NCBI GenBank assembly: GCA_023430465.1
Contig: JAEZAM010000077.1
Coordinates: forward strand, 7,510-71,509
Direction of reading: 5' to 3'
Origin: Bacteroidota bacterium
GTDB lineage: Bacteria > Bacteroidota > Bacteroidia > Chitinophagales > Chitinophagaceae
DNA length: 64,000 nucleotides
How positions within the stretch are numbered: the first letter of the stretch is position 1; every line of letters starts with the position of its first letter. Shown here piece after piece: positions 61,167-64,000 of this stretch. The position numbers and the translations under genes are program-made. The notes beneath the pieces are model-generated. The model was not told the origin of the DNA. It worked only from the letters and a program-made list of their open reading frames with translations, and did no database searches.

Positions 61167-61249
61167 TTTCACGCAAAGTCGCAAATGAAATACAAAAGGC
61201 GCAAAGAAATTTCTTTGCGCCTTTGCTCACTTTGCGTCTTTGCGGGAAA
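61167..61249. repeat. Nested inverted repeat of CGCAAAG words, copy 2
   Basis: The centre is a 30-bp perfect palindrome without a loop (61195-61224; arms AAAGGCGCAAAGAAA and its complement). Outer arms 61167-61185 and 61231-61249 match at 17 of 19. It fills the space between the response regulator and the carB stop and can end transcription from both sides. It is the same element as that at 38104-38196. Confidence 0.85.
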
Positions 61250-61251
61250 CA

Positions 61252-64000
61252 TTACTTACTTAGGTACATACTCCTGTCCTTATACAACTGACGGAAGTAC
61301 GGATCCCGCAGATCTTTAATAAATCGTATCGCTTCCCCGGTTGACTTCATCTCCGGCCCGAGTTCCTTATTTACCCCCGGGAATTTATTGAAACTGAACA
61401 CAGGCTCTTTAATGGCGAAGCCTTTCAATTTTTTCTCAAAAGTGAAATCCTTCAGTTTCTTTGCACCCAGCATGACCTTTGTGGCTACGTTCAGGTAAGG
61501 TATGCCATATGCCTTTGCGATGAACGGAGTGGTGCGGGATGCACGTGGGTTTGCCTCGATCACAAACACTTTATCTTCTTTGATCGCAAACTGGATATTG
61601 ATAAGTCCTTTGATGTTAAGCTTGCGCGCGATCTTTTCTGCATAATGTTCCATCGTGGTAACTACCAGCGGGGTCAGGTTGAAAGCGGGAAGAACCGCAT
61701 TGCTGTCTCCGCTATGTATACCTGCCGGCTCGATATGCTCCATCACCCCCATTACATGAAAATCTTCTCCATCAAAGATGCCATCTATCTCGGCTTCCTG
61801 GCAACGGTCAAGGAAATGATCGATCAGGATCTTATTTCCCGGGATATGTTTTAACAGGCTCACTACAGCATTTTCCACTTCGTCATCATTGATCACGATC
61901 CTCATGCGCTGGCCACCCAATACATAGGAGGGCCGCACCAGCACCGGATAGCCCACTTTGTTGGCCACAGCTATCGCTTCGTCCACATCGTATGCCGTAC
62001 CATAGTCGGGGTAGGGTACATCCAGTTCTTTCAACAGATCGCTGAACCGGCCGCGGTCCTCCGCAATGTCCATGCTGTCATACGATGTGCCAATGATCTT
62101 TATTCCTTTCTCGTGGAGTTTTTCGGCAAGTTTCAACGCAGTCTGGCCGCCGAGCTGAACAATAACGCCCTCCGGCTTCTCATGCTCAATGATTTCCCAA
62201 AGATGCTCCCAGTAAACCGGTTCGAAGTAGAGTTTATCTGCCATGTCGAAGTCGGTGGAGACGGTTTCCGGGTTACAGTTCACCATGATCGCTTCATAGC
62301 CGCTTTCCTTGATGGCCAGCAGGCCGTGTACACAGCAGTAATCGAATTCAATACCCTGCCCGATACGGTTAGGTCCGCTTCCGAGAACGACGATCTTCTT
62401 CTTGTCAGACACCTTCGATTCATTGGAAAGGGTGGTGATGCCACCGGATGCTTCGGGCTGTGTCTCGAAGGTGGAGTAGAAATAAGGTGTTTTCGCCTCA
62501 AACTCTGCCGAGCAGGTATCCACCATTTTGAATACGCGGGTTATACCTTTTGCTTTTCTTCTTTCGTATACATCTTCCTCGCTGCCGTGCTCCGTGATGC
62601 GACTGATCTGTTCGTCGCTGAAGCCGTTTATCTTGGCCTCACGCAGCAGTTCATCCGGCAGGTTATCCAGATCATATTTCGCCAGTTCTTTTTCGATGTT
62701 GCAGATCTTCTGAATTTCATAAAGGAACCAGCGGTCGATGCCATTGGTAGCCTTTGAAATGGTGCCAACGGAAATACCCGCCATCAGGGCATCCTTGATA
62801 CGGAAGATCCGGTCCCATTTAGGTTCTTTGATATACTCCAGCAGTTCATCGGCATGCATCAGGCTTTTACCATAATAGCCGAGTCCTACCGCGTTATTCT
62901 CCAGGCTCTGACAGGCTTTTTGAATGGCTTCGGTGAAACTTCTTCCGATCGCCATTACTTCACCAACACTTTTCATCTGGAGGCCGAGCGTATCATTGGC
63001 TCCTTTGAATTTATCAAAATTCCAGCGCGGCACTTTTACGATCACGTAGTCGAGCGCCGGCTCGAAATAGGCTGACGTGGTTTTCGTGATTTGGTTTTCG
63101 AGTTCGTCGAGGTGGTAACCGATCGCCAGTTTAGCAGCAATCTTTGCGATGGGATAGCCTGTGGCTTTAGACGCAAGCGCAGAAGAGCGGCTTACACGGG
63201 GGTTGATCTCGATGGCAATGATCTCTTCGGTATCAGGACTCATCGAAAACTGAACGTTACAACCGCCGGCGAAATTACCGAGGTCGCGCATCATCATGAT
63301 GGCGGTATTCCGCATCAGTTGCATGCCGGTATCGCTGAGCGTCATGGCTGGTGCCACGGTGATGGAGTCACCGGTATGCACTCCCATCGGATCAAAATTT
63401 TCTACAGTACAAATGATACAAACATTGTCTGCAGCATCACGAAGCAATTCAAGCTCAAATTCTTTCCAGCCTAATACCGCTTTTTCCACCAGTACTTCAT
63501 GAATGGGGGAGGCCTGAAGACCGCGGTTGAGGGCTTCGTCCAGCTCTGATTTATCATGTACAAAACCGCCGCCGGTACCACCGAGGGTGAATGAAGGGCG
63601 GATAACAAGGGGGAAGCCGATCTCCTGGGCAAACTCTTTTCCTTCCAGGAAGGAGTTGGCCGTCTTCGCAGGGGCTACAGGCACGCCGAGGCGGATCATC
63701 CATTGCCTGAATTTTTCCCGGTCTTCAGCTTTATCAATGGCTTTGATGTCCACACCGATCAGGCGAACGTTATATTTTTCCCAGATGCCAAGATCCTCGG
63801 CTTCTTTAGCAAGGTTGAGCGCGGTTTGACCGCCCATTGTCGGCAATACCGCATCGATCTGGTTTTCCTCGAGGATCTGTTCTATGCTTTCAACAGTGAG
63901 GGGAAGGAGATAAACCCGTTCTGCCATCATTGGATCGGTCATGATGGTCGCCGGGTTACTGTTGATCAGGTAAACTTTAACTCCTTCTTCATGGAGACTC
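61252..64000 (-). CDS. carB: Carbamoyl-phosphate synthase large subunit, 5' end cut off by the window
   Basis: About 915 residues are visible; the first ~40 lie outside the window, as the frame stays open to 64000 and reads VYLINSNPATIMTDP. There are two ATP-grasp halves: PLVIRPSFTLGGTGGGF and PVLVRPSYVLGGQRMRI, linked by an oligomerisation domain and GSGPNRIGQGIEFDYCCVH. The protein ends just after the second ATP-grasp (PEMKSTGEAIRFIKDLRDPYF), so the regulatory MGS-like domain of about 140 residues seen in E. coli is missing. It makes carbamoyl phosphate for pyrimidines and arginine. Confidence 0.95.
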   Translation of the reverse strand, partial: SLHEEGVKVYLINSNPATIMTDPMMAERVYLLPLTVESIEQILEENQIDAVLPTMGGQTALNLAKEAEDLGIWEKYNVRLIGVDIKAIDKAEDREKFRQWMIRLGVPVAPAKTANSFLEGKEFAQEIGFPLVIRPSFTLGGTGGGFVHDKSELDEALNRGLQASPIHEVLVEKAVLGWKEFELELLRDAADNVCIICTVENFDPMGVHTGDSITVAPAMTLSDTGMQLMRNTAIMMMRDLGNFAGGCNVQFSMSPDTEEIIAIEINPRVSRSSALASKATGYPIAKIAAKLAIGYHLDELENQITKTTSAYFEPALDYVIVKVPRWNFDKFKGANDTLGLQMKSVGEVMAIGRSFTEAIQKACQSLENNAVGLGYYGKSLMHADELLEYIKEPKWDRIFRIKDALMAGISVGTISKATNGIDRWFLYEIQKICNIEKELAKYDLDNLPDELLREAKINGFSDEQISRITEHGSEEDVYERRKAKGITRVFKMVDTCSAEFEAKTPYFYSTFETQPEASGGITTLSNESKVSDKKKIVVLGSGPNRIGQGIEFDYCCVHGLLAIKESGYEAIMVNCNPETVSTDFDMADKLYFEPVYWEHLWEIIEHEKPEGVIVQLGGQTALKLAEKLHEKGIKIIGTSYDSMDIAEDRGRFSDLLKELDVPYPDYGTAYDVDEAIAVANKVGYPVLVRPSYVLGGQRMRIVINDDEVENAVVSLLKHIPGNKILIDHFLDRCQEAEIDGIFDGEDFHVMGVMEHIEPAGIHSGDSNAVLPAFNLTPLVVTTMEHYAEKIARKLNIKGLINIQFAIKEDKVFVIEANPRASRTTPFIAKAYGIPYLNVATKVMLGAKKLKDFTFEKKLKGFAIKEPVFSFNKFPGVNKELGPEMKSTGEAIRFIKDLRDPYFRQLYKDRSMYLSK

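Overview
The window is a chromosomal segment of a Bacteroidota bacterium, most likely family Chitinophagaceae. Four lines of evidence agree. Gliding/type IX genes gldD, gldE and gldH are present. Several starts follow the Bacteroidota -7 promoter element TAnnTTTG (psd, lpxD, pheS, gldE, DUF3109 gene). Family-typical proteins occur (BatD-like, RprXY-like two-component pair, choice-of-anchor Q lipoprotein, NagZ-like GH3/serine-hydrolase fusion). The gene order mutY - HU - TPR - tiny basic protein - rng and ssb - gldE - gldD is of the type I know from this phylum. About 55 protein genes are supported. I saw no rRNA, tRNA, transposase, prophage, integrase or CRISPR array. Most of the window is ordinary core genome.

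Layout. 1-9.2 kb: tadA, a YtxH protein, aldehyde dehydrogenase, glutathione peroxidase and Gdx/SMR exporter; then a membrane-anchored MutS-like ATPase and dusB on the minus strand; then CPBP protease, cdsA and psd (phospholipid synthesis). 9.2-18.3 kb: HAD phosphatase, SDR, BatD homologue, a minus-strand run yicC - gldH - histidine kinase - response regulator, a repeat-rich 460-bp spacer with two DnaA-box-like 9-mers, lpxD, and a secreted carboxypeptidase-regulatory-like protein. 18.3-26.8 kb: pheS - 3-hydroxyacyl-CoA dehydrogenase - epimerase (minus), then a degenerate arginase homologue, Gfo/Idh oxidoreductase and PBP4-type carboxypeptidase (plus), then mutL. 26.8-37 kb: GH3/beta-lactamase-like fusion, ricT with a long disordered tail, holB, a second glutathione peroxidase, a lipoprotein, a ComF protein and radA. 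37-45.2 kb: zinc metallopeptidase, rng, a 31-codon AURKAIP1/COX24-like gene, TPR protein, HU, mutY, and the COG3014 - lpoB - small secreted protein cluster. 45.3-56 kb: ssb, gldE, gldD, a kinase-less TPR membrane protein, a tandem-repeat island, DUF3109, LutB, polysaccharide deacetylase, DMT permease and purH. 56-64 kb: comEC, an unrecognised 159-aa protein behind 23-bp direct repeats, a 7-TM protein overlapping a histidine kinase, a NarL-type regulator, and carB (cut by the window end).

The most interesting material is of two kinds. First, the 58.1-61.2 kb module: direct-repeat promoter region, conserved-looking protein of unknown function, strong terminator, then a 7-TM protein, a sensor-less kinase and a NarL regulator. 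This is the best candidate for an undescribed signalling system. Second, gene ends carry at least five distinct families of extragenic inverted or tandem repeats. One is a REP-like element occurring at 101-160 and twice, in 131-bp tandem units, at 49.76-50.06 kb, bracketed by inverted GAGGTT-rich arms.
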